Positions 17,403 to 28,548 of a stretch of 64,000 nt of DNA are shown here, piece by piece (the stretch's first letter is position 1; every line of letters starts with the position of its first letter). A program made the position numbers and the translations under genes. The stretch is from CAXBCP01 sp047638395 (GTDB lineage: Bacteria > Pseudomonadota > Alphaproteobacteria > MPNO01 > UBA830), in NCBI GenBank assembly GCA_047638395.1, contig JBLIMV010000012.1, positions 62,001 to 126,000 on the forward strand, in the 5' to 3' direction. The notes beneath the pieces are model-generated. The model saw nothing but the letters and a program-made list of their open reading frames with translations, did not search any database and was not told the origin of the DNA.

Positions 17403-20400
17403 TTATCTTTCGTAGCCGAGGACAGGCGCCAGCCACCGCTCTGCAGTCGCGAGGTCCATCCCCTTGCGACGTGCATAATCCTCTACCTGGTCTTTTGCAA
17501 TTTTACCGGTCCCGAAGAAACGCGCGTCGGGATGCGCGATATAAAATCCGGACACCGCAGCGGTCGGCAGCATCGCAAAACTCTCGGTGAGTTCGATCCC
17601 GGCCTTGTCGGTCGCACTGAGCAGTGAAAACAGTCCGTCTTTCTCGGTATGATCGGGACAGGCCGGGTAACCCGGGGCCGGACGAATACCCTGATACGCC
17701 TCTTTGATCAGATCAGCATTGCCCAAGCTCTCGCCCTGCGCGTAGCCCCAGAACTCATTGCGGACACGTTCATGCAAGCGTTCGGCGAAAGCCTCCGCCA
17801 ACCGGTCGGCCAGCGCCTTCAGCAGGATCGCGTTATAGTCGTCATTCGCGGCCTCGAAGCGGGCCACATGTTCGTCGATGCCGATACCGGCCGTGACCGC
17901 GAACCCACCGATGTAATCGCCAACGCCGGAATCTGCCGGTGCCACAAAATCGGCGAGCGCGAAATTGGCCCGCGTTTTTCGTGCCCCGCCGTCTCTTTTG
18001 ATTTGCTGGCGGATCGTATGAAAATGCGACACGACCTCGGTGCGGTCTTCATCGGCATATATCTGGATACTCTCGGCGCCATCGGAGTTTGCGGGAAACA
18101 GACCGAACACACCCCGCGCCGTCAGCCATTTTTCATCGATGATCTGGTCGAGCATCCGTTCCGCGTCTTCGAGCAACGCGGTTGCGGTATCACCGACGAT
18201 ATCGTCTTCCAGAATACTCGGATAAGTCCCGATCAGCTCCCACGCGCGGAAAAACGGTGTCCAGTCGATCCGGTCGCGCAGTTCCGCCAGCGAATAGTCG
18301 TCCAGAACATGCACACCGGGCATGGCGGGCGTGGTCGGCTGCCAACCGGACCAGTCGATATCGGCTTTGTTGGCCCGAGCCTCTTTAAGGCTGAGCGAAC
18401 GCCCGGCGCTGTCTTTCGCGACATGCCGACGCCGCGCGTCTTCGTTCTCCGCCCGGGTTTTTTTGACAAAATCCGCACTGAGATCGTCGCTCAACAGGTT
18501 CGATGCGACGCCAACCCCGCGCGATGCATCCAGCACATGGATGGTCGTGCCTGAATAGGCCGGTTCGATCCGCACAGCGGTGTGTATCTTTGACGTGGTC
18601 GCCCCACCGATCATCAACGGAATCGTGAAACCCTCACGCTCCATCTCGGCGGCGACATGCACCATCTCGTCCAGCGACGGGGTAATCAGGCCGCTCAACC
18701 CGATGATGTCCACGTTTTCTGCCCGCGCGGTCTCGATGATCTTCTGCGACGGCACCATCACGCCAAGATCGATGACGTCGTAATTGTTGCACTGGAGCAC
18801 GACGCCGACGATGTTCTTACCGATATCGTGGACATCGCCCTTCACGGTCGCCATCAGGATCTTGCCCTTTGCCCTGCTCTCCTCGCCTTCGCGCTTGTCG
18901 TCCTCGATGAACGGAATTAGATAGGCAACCGCCTGCTTCATCACGCGCGCACTTTTGACCACCTGCGGCAGGAACATCTTGCCCGCACCGAACAGATCGC
19001 CGACGACGTTCATGCCGTCCATCAGCGGCCCTTCGATGACATGCAGCGGCCGCTCGGCTTCCTGACGGGCGGCTTCGGTATCCTCGACGATAAAATCGGC
19101 GATCCCGCTGACCAACGAATGGGTGATCCGCTCACCAACCGGCTTTTCACGCCAGGACAGATCCTCGATCCGTTCTTTTTTCTCGCCCTTGAACGATTCG
19201 GCTGCATCCACGAGACGCTCGGTTGAATCGTCGCGACGGTTCAACAGCACGTCTTCGACCAGATCACGAAACTTGGCCGGGATATCCTCATAGACCGTCA
19301 GCTGGCCCGCATTGACGATGCCCATATCCATGCCGGCGCGGATCGCGTGATACAGGAAGGCCGAATGCATCGCCTCACGGACCGGATCGTTACCGCGAAA
19401 CGAAAACGAAATATTGCTGAGCCCGCCGGAAATATGCACGTGCGGCAGCGTTTCTTTTATCCGCGATGTCGCCTCGATAAAGTCGAGCGCGTAATTGTTA
19501 TGTTCCTCGATCCCCGTCGCGACGGCGAAGATGTTGGGATCGAAAATAATATCCTGCGGCGCGAACCCTGCCTTGTTGACCAGCAGGTCATAGGACTTCG
19601 TGCAAATTTCGACCTTACGGTCGGCGGTATCTGCCTGGCCGTCTTCGTCGAACGCCATCACGACGACCGCCGCACCGTACCAGCGCACGCGCTTCGCCTG
19701 TGCGAGGAAGGCATCTTCGCCTTCCTTCATGCTGATCGAATTGACGACACCCTTGCCCTGTACGCAGCGCAGGCCCGCTTCGATAACCGACCATTTCGAT
19801 GAATCGATCATCACCGGCACGCGCGAAATATCGGGTTCGGCGGCCAAAAGGTTGAGATACCGGACCATCACGGCCTCTGAATCGATCAGACCTTCATCCA
19901 TGTTGATGTCGATGATCTGCGCGCCATTGGCGACCTGCTGGCGGGCAACATCGAGGGCGGTATCAAAATCGCCTTCCTTGATAAGTTTCGCGAAGCGCGC
20001 CGATCCGGTCACGTTCGTCCGTTCGCCGACATTCACAAACAGGGTATCGGGTCCGATATTGAGCGGTTCCAGTCCGCTCAGACGGCAGCGGGCTTCCACA
20101 TCCGGCACTTCACGCGGCGGATGTATTGCCACGTTGTCCACCAGCATCCGCGTATGATCCGGCGTCGTACCGCAGCACCCGCCGATCAGGTTCACGAACC
20201 CGTTCGCCGCGAATTCGCCCATGATCTCCTGCATTTCATGGGGCGTCTGGTCATATTCACCGAAGGCGTTCGGCAAACCGGCATTCGGATGACAGGATAC
20301 GAATGTGCCGGCGATACGCGACAATTCCTGCAGGTAGGGCCGCAATTCCTGCGCACCGAGCGAACAATTCAGACCAACGATCAGCGGCTCCGCATGCGCA

Positions 20401-21185
20401 ATCGAATTCCAGAATGCTTCGGTGGTCTGACCCGTCAGGGTCCGCCCACTCGCGTCGGTAATTGCGCCCGAGATAAAAATCGGCAGCCTGATACCGGCAT
20501 CATCGAAGAACTGCAGGATCGCAAAGATGGCCGCCTTTGCATTCAGGGTATCGAAGACGGTCTCAATCAGCAGCACGTCGGCGCCGCCATCAACCAGCCC
20601 GGTCACCGATTCCGTGTAGACCCCGACAAGCTCCTCAAACGACGTGTTGCGATAGCCCGGATCGTTGACATCGGGTGAAATAGACGATGTCCGATTGGTC
20701 GGCCCGACAACCCCGGCAACGTATCTGGGCTTGTCAGGCGTTTTAGCTGATGTCCCGTCTGCAATCTTCCGGGCCAGGCGCGCAGCGGCATAATTCAGCT
20801 CATAGACCTGCTCTTCCATCCCGTAATCCGCCATCGCGATGGCGGACGAATTAAACGTATTGGTCTCCAGAATGTCGACGCCGGAATCAAGGAATTCCTG
20901 GTGAATTTCCCCAATAATCTCGGGCCGCGTCAGCGTCAGCAGGTCGTTATTGCCCTTCTGCGGGAAAGCATGATCGGCGAACCGGTCGCCACGGTAGTCT
21001 GCTTCGTCCAGCTTATAGGACTGGATCATGGTGCCCATCGCACCGTCGATCACAAGAATCCGGCTCTCGAGCAGCTTGCGGAGCTCTGCGGTCCGGTCAG
21101 GCTGTCGAAAGGTGGGCGTGCCCGTCGTTGAACCGCCGGCATGGTCGACGGCGTCGCGCGGAATATTCGTATTTTCGAAGTTCAT
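17403..21185 (-). CDS. metH: Cobalamin-dependent methionine synthase MetH
   Basis: MetH transfers a methyl group from methyltetrahydrofolate to homocysteine through cobalamin. The 1260-residue product has all four modules in order: homocysteine-binding with zinc cysteines C337/C338 in GGCCGTT, pterin-binding (FVNVGERTNVTGSARFAKLI), cobalamin-binding with the DxHxxG motif (GDVHDIG, H786), and the SAM-dependent reactivation domain (C-terminal, with HPDARFFGTGKIAKDQVEDYA). The longer frame to 21320 runs back into metF; ATG 21185 is preferred because it overlaps the metF stop codon and removes a non-homologous leader of 45 residues. Confidence 0.97.
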   Translation of the reverse strand: MNFENTNIPRDAVDHAGGSTTGTPTFRQPDRTAELRKLLESRILVIDGAMGTMIQSYKLDEADYRGDRFADHAFPQKGNNDLLTLTRPEIIGEIHQEFLDSGVDILETNTFNSSAIAMADYGMEEQVYELNYAAARLARKIADGTSAKTPDKPRYVAGVVGPTNRTSSISPDVNDPGYRNTSFEELVGVYTESVTGLVDGGADVLLIETVFDTLNAKAAIFAILQFFDDAGIRLPIFISGAITDASGRTLTGQTTEAFWNSIAHAEPLIVGLNCSLGAQELRPYLQELSRIAGTFVSCHPNAGLPNAFGEYDQTPHEMQEIMGEFAANGFVNLIGGCCGTTPDHTRMLVDNVAIHPPREVPDVEARCRLSGLEPLNIGPDTLFVNVGERTNVTGSARFAKLIKEGDFDTALDVARQQVANGAQIIDINMDEGLIDSEAVMVRYLNLLAAEPDISRVPVMIDSSKWSVIEAGLRCVQGKGVVNSISMKEGEDAFLAQAKRVRWYGAAVVVMAFDEDGQADTADRKVEICTKSYDLLVNKAGFAPQDIIFDPNIFAVATGIEEHNNYALDFIEATSRIKETLPHVHISGGLSNISFSFRGNDPVREAMHSAFLYHAIRAGMDMGIVNAGQLTVYEDIPAKFRDLVEDVLLNRRDDSTERLVDAAESFKGEKKERIEDLSWREKPVGERITHSLVSGIADFIVEDTEAARQEAERPLHVIEGPLMDGMNVVGDLFGAGKMFLPQVVKSARVMKQAVAYLIPFIEDDKREGEESRAKGKILMATVKGDVHDIGKNIVGVVLQCNNYDVIDLGVMVPSQKIIETARAENVDIIGLSGLITPSLDEMVHVAAEMEREGFTIPLMIGGATTSKIHTAVRIEPAYSGTTIHVLDASRGVGVASNLLSDDLSADFVKKTRAENEDARRRHVAKDSAGRSLSLKEARANKADIDWSGWQPTTPAMPGVHVLDDYSLAELRDRIDWTPFFRAWELIGTYPSILEDDIVGDTATALLEDAERMLDQIIDEKWLTARGVFGLFPANSDGAESIQIYADEDRTEVVSHFHTIRQQIKRDGGARKTRANFALADFVAPADSGVGDYIGGFAVTAGIGIDEHVARFEAANDDYNAILLKALADRLAEAFAERLHERVRNEFWGYAQGESLGNADLIKEAYQGIRPAPGYPACPDHTEKDGLFSLLSATDKAGIELTESFAMLPTAAVSGFYIAHPDARFFGTGKIAKDQVEDYARRKGMDLATAERWLAPVLGYER

Positions 21186-22066
21186 GTGTCTGTTTCCTGC
21201 GACGTTTCGGCACTCTCCGGACGAACGCCCAGGATGTGGCAGATGGCAAAAGAAAGATCGGCCCGGTTCAGGGTGTAGAAATGGAATGCGTCGATTCCCT
21301 CGGCCTGCAGGGTCCGGCACTGTTGGGCTGCAGTCGTCGCTGCGACCAGCCGCCGGGTTTCCGGATCATCATCCAGCCCCTCGAACAGGTCTGCCATCCA
21401 GCCCGGCACGGCGGCACCGCACATCGCGCTGAACTTCTGGACCTGCGCGAAGTTCGTAACCGGCAGGATGCCGGGCACGATCTCGACATCGATTCCCGCC
21501 TTTCGGACCCGCTCGACGAACCGCAGGTACACTTCCGCCTCGAAGAAATACTGCGTGATCGCCCGCGTCGCACCCGCATCGAGCTTTCGTTTCAGGTTAT
21601 CGAGGTCGTCAGAAATATTGGCAGATTCAGGATGAATTTCGGGATAGGCGGCAACGCTGATTTCAAAATCACCGACGTCACGCAATCCTGCGACCAGGTC
21701 GGAGGCATAATCGTAGCCGCCGGGATACGGCGTATAGCCATTCGCGTCGTCCGGCGCGTCGCCACGCAGAGCAACAATATGGCGAATGCCGGCATCCCAG
21801 TATTCCTGGGCAACCCGGTTCACCTCATCCCGCGTCGCACCGATGCAGGTCAGGTGAGCTGCCGCCGAGAGCGAGGTATCCGTATTGATCCGCGTCACAG
21901 TACTGTGGGTGCGCTCACGCGTTGTCCCGCCAGCGCCATAGGTGACGGATACGAAGCGCGGGTTCAGCGGTTCAAGCCGCTTGACCGACTCCCAGAGTGT
22001 TTCGGCCATCTTGTCGGTTTTCGGCGGGAAGAACTCGAAAGAGATTTTAAGGTTTGAAACAGTCAT
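21182..22066 (-). CDS. metF: 5,10-methylenetetrahydrofolate reductase MetF
   Basis: MetF supplies 5-methyltetrahydrofolate for MetH. The 294-residue product is a TIM-barrel flavoprotein with ISFEFFPPKTDKM (catalytic Glu region), FVSVTYGAGG, HLTCIGATRDEV, IVALRGDAPDD and TRAITQYFFEAEVYLRFVERVR. Length matches the family. Both ends overlap neighbours by 4 bp (arsR-methyltransferase upstream, metH downstream), showing a tightly coupled operon. Confidence 0.97.
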   Translation of the reverse strand: MTVSNLKISFEFFPPKTDKMAETLWESVKRLEPLNPRFVSVTYGAGGTTRERTHSTVTRINTDTSLSAAAHLTCIGATRDEVNRVAQEYWDAGIRHIVALRGDAPDDANGYTPYPGGYDYASDLVAGLRDVGDFEISVAAYPEIHPESANISDDLDNLKRKLDAGATRAITQYFFEAEVYLRFVERVRKAGIDVEIVPGILPVTNFAQVQKFSAMCGAAVPGWMADLFEGLDDDPETRRLVAATTAAQQCRTLQAEGIDAFHFYTLNRADLSFAICHILGVRPESAETSQETDT

Positions 22067-23097
22067 CGGCTGGCCTCCCCACGTGCGGAAACGCCGGCGG
22101 CAAGCTCGGCGGGAACGTCGGCGGTCATTTTGTCCGCGCCCGATTTTCGCCCGATCCAGATTTTGACTGTCAGTGGCTGTCCCGGCAGTTCGTGCATTTC
22201 GACCGTGCGCATGTGGGCATCCTCAAACAGTCCGGCAATTTCTGTATCCCCGAAGCCGAGGCGACGGTGGGCATGAACATCACGAAGCTCTTCGGCATCG
22301 TGCGGCGCAAAATCGACGATCGCCAGTGTGCCGCCAGGTGCCAGAACCCTGCCGGCTTCAATAACGACGGCGGCAGGATCATCAGCGTAGTGCAGCACCT
22401 GATGCAGGATAGCGATGTCGAAGCCCGCATCGTCTTCGCGCAACTGATACATATCGCCCTGACGCACCTGACAGCCCCTGATATCCAGGCTATCGAGCCG
22501 CGACCGGGCAAGGGCAAGCATCTCACGAGACGAATCGACGCCAACACTGCGTGCAACGCGCGGCGCCATGAGTTCGAGAATACGGCCTGTTCCGGTGCCG
22601 ATATCGATCAGATGCTTTTCGGCGTCATGCGGCAGTGCCGCCAGAAGCTTTGCTTCGACCTCCGCGTCATCGACATGCATCGACCGGATCTGGTCCCATC
22701 GGCTGGCATTTTCACGAAAATACGCATCTGCCAGATCGTGACGCGCGCGGCGGACATCAGCCAGTCGCTGCATGTCGCGTTTTACCTGAGGGTCGTTCTC
22801 GGGAATAAGGCCGATTATCTGCTGACACAGGGTATAGGACCGCGACCCGGTCCGGTCGGCAAGCCTGTAGAAAACCCAGGCACCTTCCTGAAACCGGTTC
22901 AGCAGGCCCGCATCGCAGAGCAGTTTGAGGTGGCGGGACACCCGCGGCTGGCTCTGGCCGAGGATATGGGTGAGGTCGCTGACGGTGAGCTCGCCCTGAG
23001 CACATATCGCCAGAATGCGAAGTCGGGTCGGCTCTGCCGCAGCTTTTAGTCGATTAAGCAGTATTTCCACGAACGAGATCGCTCCAGGATGATTCAC
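22063..23097 (-). CDS. ArsR-family regulator fused to SAM-dependent methyltransferase
   Basis: The 344-residue product has an ArsR-type winged helix (about residues 12-85: AAAEPTRLRILAICAQGELTVSDL, with QSQPRVSRHLKLLCDAGLL as recognition helix) and then a class I methyltransferase domain (about 125-310) with motif I LIDIGTGTGR at 163-172. Fusions of this architecture are found next to met genes in proteobacteria, where ArsR-type regulators of the SAH/SAM response are known (SahR family). I infer that the methyltransferase domain senses SAM or SAH and that the protein represses this operon through the palindrome 15 bp upstream of its start. It is the first gene of the operon with metF and metH. 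Confidence 0.88.
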   Translation of the reverse strand: MNHPGAISFVEILLNRLKAAAEPTRLRILAICAQGELTVSDLTHILGQSQPRVSRHLKLLCDAGLLNRFQEGAWVFYRLADRTGSRSYTLCQQIIGLIPENDPQVKRDMQRLADVRRARHDLADAYFRENASRWDQIRSMHVDDAEVEAKLLAALPHDAEKHLIDIGTGTGRILELMAPRVARSVGVDSSREMLALARSRLDSLDIRGCQVRQGDMYQLREDDAGFDIAILHQVLHYADDPAAVVIEAGRVLAPGGTLAIVDFAPHDAEELRDVHAHRRLGFGDTEIAGLFEDAHMRTVEMHELPGQPLTVKIWIGRKSGADKMTADVPAELAAGVSARGEASR

Positions 23098-23111
23098 AAT
23101 TATGGAATTAG

Positions 23112-23133
23112 GATATAAAGATATTTATATATC
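23112..23133. promoter_or_regulatory. Near-palindromic AT-rich operator candidate upstream of the met operon
   Basis: A 22-bp near-palindrome starts GATATA and ends TATATC, with 14 of 22 or more positions symmetric about the centre. It lies 15-36 bp upstream of the ArsR-methyltransferase start codon, the expected place for autoregulation. ArsR dimers bind such AT-rich inverted repeats. The sequence is seen; its use by this regulator is inferred. Confidence 0.55.
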
Positions 23134-23501
23134 GTTATCATACCGAAAGTGCAATCAGATGTTCTCATCACCACAAATTGAGGGATACATCTTACGGGAT
23201 CACAACGTTGGGATTGATCTTGAGCGAACTATCTGTTTGAAAGTGGACGGGTTATCCACATTTCAAATATTAAGGCCCGTGGATGAGATGAATAAAGACA
23301 GGATAGCCGCGTGACGTTAAGTGTGTGTTTACGTGATATTCCTATCGTTGGGCAGGCCGTGAGCGGTCGCGACATGGCGAGGCGATGGAATCGATCCAAT
23401 TGTATCGGTTCGGGAATTGCCTTAGTGTCGGGACCGAAGGCGGGTCAGGCCTTTAAGAACATGTGTTTAGTAAGCAACGTGGACGAAGGGCGAGGTGTAT
23501 T
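23134..23501. other. AT-rich intergenic control region between the met operon and mlaA
   Basis: About 370 bp without a supported gene. It is clearly more AT-rich than its surroundings, especially to about 23,330. It holds the inverted repeat with a DnaA-box sequence described separately and must contain the promoters for the leftward met operon and rightward mla genes. Short frames here are not supported by composition or by a ribosome binding site. No riboswitch structure was recognised. Confidence 0.6.
23236..23267. promoter_or_regulatory. Inverted repeat containing a consensus DnaA box
   Basis: TTTGAAAGTGGA (23236-23247) and TCCACATTTCAAA (23255-23267) are inverted copies differing by one inserted base, with a 7-base spacer. 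The right arm junction reads TTATCCACA (23252-23260), an exact match to the DnaA-box consensus. A single box does not make an origin; it may be a DnaA-responsive promoter or a titration site. Confidence 0.45.
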
Positions 23502-24329
23502 GTGAAAGTGGTTAGGGTAATGCCCGGGCGTATGGCCCGCATGATAACTTCGGCTGCCTGCATAGGACTGCTTGCTGCAGGCTGTGCAACGCCGCCGCCT
23601 GCTAGTGACCAGGCCGCGGTCGCAGCCTTTAACGAAGCGAACGATCCGTACGAGCCCTTCAACCGGGCGATGCTGGATTTCAACCTTGCGCTGGACAAAG
23701 CGATCCTAGCGCCGGTGGCCTATGTCTATAAAGAAGGCGTGCCGGATCCGCTTCAGATCAACGTTACAAATTTCCTGTCCAATCTTCGCAGCCCCGTGAT
23801 TTTTGCAAATGACCTCTTCCAGGGTGAATTCGAACGCGCCGGCAACACGCTGCTGCGCTTTGCGATGAATTCGACCATCGGCATTCTGGGCATCAACGAT
23901 TTTGCCGGCGAGGCTGGCATTACCGGGCATACCGAAGATTTCGGTCAGACCCTCGGGACATGGGACGTCGAAGATGGCCCCTACCTGGTTTTGCCAATTT
24001 TCGGTCCGTCAAACCCGCGTGATGGCGTTGGCATTCTGGCCGACAGCCTTATGGATCCGTTCACCTGGCTGACGCCTTTCGAATTCCGGATCGGCCGGAC
24101 AGTTGGCACCGCCGTCGACCGTCGCGCGCGGAATTACGATCAGATCAACGACCTGGAAAAGAGTTCGCTTGATTTCTACGCAGCGATCCGGAGCCTTTAC
24201 CGGCAGCGGCGTGCAGACGAAATCCGCAATGGTGCGCCAGCCTCCGGGCCATCGGTCCCGGGCGGAATTTCCGTCGTACCGCAGAAAACAGACGGACAGC
24301 AAAGCAAAGCGACGACTTCGGATAAGTAG
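23502..24329 (+). CDS. mlaA: MlaA-family outer membrane lipoprotein (VacJ)
   Basis: MlaA removes phospholipids from the outer leaflet of the outer membrane and hands them to MlaC. The product of about 275 residues has a lipoprotein signal with lipobox LAAGC, then NDPYEPFNRAMLDFNLALDKAILAPVA, the defining N-terminal motif, and FGQTLGTWDVEDGPYLVLPIFGPSNPRDGVG, the second signature. GTG 23502 is preferred over the upstream ATG 23463 because it follows a GAGGTG ribosome binding site and gives a normal signal length; ATG 23520 is another possibility. mlaC begins directly after the stop. Confidence 0.93.
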   Translation: MKVVRVMPGRMARMITSAACIGLLAAGCATPPPASDQAAVAAFNEANDPYEPFNRAMLDFNLALDKAILAPVAYVYKEGVPDPLQINVTNFLSNLRSPVIFANDLFQGEFERAGNTLLRFAMNSTIGILGINDFAGEAGITGHTEDFGQTLGTWDVEDGPYLVLPIFGPSNPRDGVGILADSLMDPFTWLTPFEFRIGRTVGTAVDRRARNYDQINDLEKSSLDFYAAIRSLYRQRRADEIRNGAPASGPSVPGGISVVPQKTDGQQSKATTSDK

Positions 24330-24929
24330 ATGACAAAATCACCGATTAAAGCGTTCAGCGCGCTCGTATTCCTTGTTCTGGTGTACGCAGCACCGGCGCA
24401 GGCCGCAAACCCGGAAGATTTCGTCAAAGACATGGGCGACAAGGCGTTTGCCTCACTCAGTGAGGTTGGGCTGACCCAGGATCAGCGCACGGAACGCTTT
24501 CGTGGCCTCCTGAACGATGCCTTCGACCTGCCCAGAATCGCCCGGTTTACCCTGGGCCGCTACTGGCGGACGGCAACCGATGAAGAAAAAGCCGAATTCG
24601 TGAAGCTGTTCGAGAAATTCGTTATTCAGGCCTATTCCACCCGCTTTCAGGATATGAGCGGCAAAAAACTCAACGTCATCAATGCACGCGAAGTTTCAGC
24701 CTCTCAGGCGCTGGTCCTTTCGGAAATCGCTATTCCCGGCAAGCCGTCGGTCAAGATCAACTGGCGCGTCCGCTCGAAGGACAACGTCCACAAGATCGTC
24801 GACGTGATGGTCGAAGGTATCAGTATGAGTGTGACCCAGCGGGATGAATTCGCCGCCGTTATCCGCCAGACCGGCGGTAAGGTCGGCGGCCTGATCAAGG
24901 CGCTGCGCCGCAAGACCGGATCGAACTGA
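24330..24929 (+). CDS. mlaC: MlaC-type periplasmic phospholipid-binding protein
   Basis: The 199-residue product has a Sec signal (ending APAQA) and the MlaC/Ttg2D domain: FVKDMGDKAFASLSEVGLTQDQRTERFRGLLNDAFDLPRIARFTLGRYWR and VVIRQTGGKVGGLIKAL near the end. MlaC shuttles phospholipid between MlaA and the inner-membrane MlaFEDB complex, which is not in this window. It starts with ATG immediately after the mlaA stop codon, so the pair forms an operon. It converges with ettA. Confidence 0.93.
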   Translation: MTKSPIKAFSALVFLVLVYAAPAQAANPEDFVKDMGDKAFASLSEVGLTQDQRTERFRGLLNDAFDLPRIARFTLGRYWRTATDEEKAEFVKLFEKFVIQAYSTRFQDMSGKKLNVINAREVSASQALVLSEIAIPGKPSVKINWRVRSKDNVHKIVDVMVEGISMSVTQRDEFAAVIRQTGGKVGGLIKALRRKTGSN

Positions 24930-24992
24930 CCCTCTCCTCGCAGACGCCCCTGACTGCCCTGCTCTCTCTTCTATACGCAAACCCGCCGCGGT

Positions 24993-26675
<1,683 letters not shown>

Positions 26676-26862
26676 GGCGTATCAGTCTCCTGTGGGCGAA
26701 AATTCGGGCCTTTGTTAGCGCCCCGCGGCGCAGTTTTCCAGACCCTGGATTTGTGGCGGGTTAATAGCAGGGATGGCGCGAATGCCGAAGCAATCTCTGA
26801 TACGATAGACGGGATTTTTCAGAGCATCCCGATAGAGCCCCGACAGAGACCAAGATAGAAAC

Positions 26863-28509
26863 ATGCCGCGTCCAGACCCCATAACCGTCCAGATCCTTCG
26901 CAGCCGCGTCTCCAGCCTGATGGAAGAAATGGATTACCGGTTCTACCGCTCGGGATATTCGACAATCGTGCGTGAATCCCGCGATTTCAGCTGCGTCGTC
27001 ACCGACCGCCAGGGACGCCTCGCCGTCGCGCCGCCGATGTTTTTTCACGGCCCGGTCTATTTTCATCTCATCGGCCGGATCCTCGAAATATACGGCGAGG
27101 ACGGTCTCGCTGACGGCGATACGCTGGTCTGCAATCACCCCTATGAGGGGAACCTGCCCCACGTGCCGGATATGGCACTGGTCACACCGGTTTTTCACGA
27201 AGGCGACCTCATCGCTTTTACCGCCAGTATCGCGCATAAGGCGGATATGGGCGGTGCCGTGCCGGGCAGCACCTGGGGTCAGGCGACCGAGCTGTTTCAG
27301 GAAGGTCTGCTCCTGCCGCCGGTCAAAATCGTTCGCGCCGGCGAGCCCAATCACGATCTTCAGCGCCTTATCGCGACAAACTCCCGGGCACCGGAGCTGG
27401 TCCTGGGCGACATGAACGCCCAGATCGGGATTACCGGCATCGGCCGCGACCGGCTCAAAGCGCTGTGCGATACATTTGGCGCCGGTGTTTTCACCGGCGC
27501 GATGGACGAGATTATCGCCGCGTCCGACCGTGAGTTCCGCGCAGCCCTCGCACGCCTACCCGACGGCGAATACAGTTCCGAAGGGTTGCTGGACAATGAC
27601 GGTGTCGACCGGGATCGGCCGGTAAAACTGCATGTCCGGATCACGGTGCGCGACGGCGACATCGATTTCGACTTCTCCGGTTGCGCCCCGCAGACACGTG
27701 GCCCCGCGAACCTGCGCCTTGCGATGGTCGAAGCCTGCGTCTTCTATTGTCTGATCGGATTTCTCGACGCCAATCTTCCCTATAGCGATGCCGCGCGCGA
27801 CCTGGTCCGGTTCACATTCGGAGACCGCACGGTTCTGAACGCGCAAGCGCCGGCGCCGTGTTCTTCCTATATGAAGACCTGTCACAAGCTGGTGGATGTT
27901 ATTCTGCAGGCACTTGACCCATTTCTGCCCGGCCGCGCGGTCGCGAATGCAGGCGGCAGCGGCGGCAGTATTGTTGTCGCATGGGGCGATGCAGCGCCCG
28001 GTCGCGGCAACCAGTATGAGATTTTCGGCTCGGCATACGGCGCGGGGCAAAACAATGACGGTGCAACCGGTGTCACCACCCATCTGGCAAATCTGTACGG
28101 CACGCCGCTGGAAGTCATCGAGTCCGAGTTTCCCTGCCGGATAACCCGCTATGAGCCCCTGCCCGATACCGGCGGTACCGGCGAATTCCGGGGCGGGCTT
28201 GCCTACCGGCGGGACTATGAGCTGCTGGCACCCGCAAGCGTTGTCTACCGCGCGGACAGGGCAGCCATCGCCCCCAGCGGGCTTGCCGGCGGCAACGATG
28301 GCGCCAAGAGCCGGTTTCTGCTCTCTCCCGGTACCGGGAACGAGAAACAGCTTCCGGCCTCGTTTCGCGAAGAATTTGCGGCAGGCACCCGGTTCAGCCT
28401 GCAAACGGCCGGCGGCGGTGGCTACGGCGATCCGGCGAAGCGCACGCCCGCCGCCCAGGCATCCGATATCGCCGAAGGATATATTCGTGACGCCCGAAAA
28501 ATGGCATAA
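26863..28509 (+). CDS. Hydantoinase B/oxoprolinase family protein without a HyuA partner
   Basis: The 548-residue product covers the full HyuB domain: DPITVQILRSRVSSLMEEMDYRFYRSGYSTIVRESRDFSC at the start and TGGTGEFRGGLAYRRDYELL with the closing GGGGYGDPAKR. HyuB normally works with HyuA in ATP-dependent opening of cyclic amides or in acetone/acetophenone-type carboxylation. No hyuA adjoins this copy; the nearest is at 31684, beyond five genes. It is followed by a GST-like gene 39 bp downstream, so the two may be cotranscribed. Confidence 0.88.
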   Translation: MPRPDPITVQILRSRVSSLMEEMDYRFYRSGYSTIVRESRDFSCVVTDRQGRLAVAPPMFFHGPVYFHLIGRILEIYGEDGLADGDTLVCNHPYEGNLPHVPDMALVTPVFHEGDLIAFTASIAHKADMGGAVPGSTWGQATELFQEGLLLPPVKIVRAGEPNHDLQRLIATNSRAPELVLGDMNAQIGITGIGRDRLKALCDTFGAGVFTGAMDEIIAASDREFRAALARLPDGEYSSEGLLDNDGVDRDRPVKLHVRITVRDGDIDFDFSGCAPQTRGPANLRLAMVEACVFYCLIGFLDANLPYSDAARDLVRFTFGDRTVLNAQAPAPCSSYMKTCHKLVDVILQALDPFLPGRAVANAGGSGGSIVVAWGDAAPGRGNQYEIFGSAYGAGQNNDGATGVTTHLANLYGTPLEVIESEFPCRITRYEPLPDTGGTGEFRGGLAYRRDYELLAPASVVYRADRAAIAPSGLAGGNDGAKSRFLLSPGTGNEKQLPASFREEFAAGTRFSLQTAGGGGYGDPAKRTPAAQASDIAEGYIRDARKMA

Positions 28510-28548
28510 CCAACTAAATCAATCGCGTTAATACGAAGGGGAATACCC

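Noticed and set aside
21186..21320. Longer metH start with 45 extra residues
   Set aside because: It would overlap metF by more than 130 bp, and the added residues are not part of MetH; ATG 21185 overlaps the metF stop neatly.
23102..23314. A 70-residue frame in the AT-rich region upstream of mlaA
   Set aside because: It covers the operator candidate and DnaA-box repeat, lacks a ribosome binding site and resembles no protein.
23098..23501. Chromosomal replication origin
   Set aside because: There is only one exact DnaA box and none of the usual origin-flanking genes.
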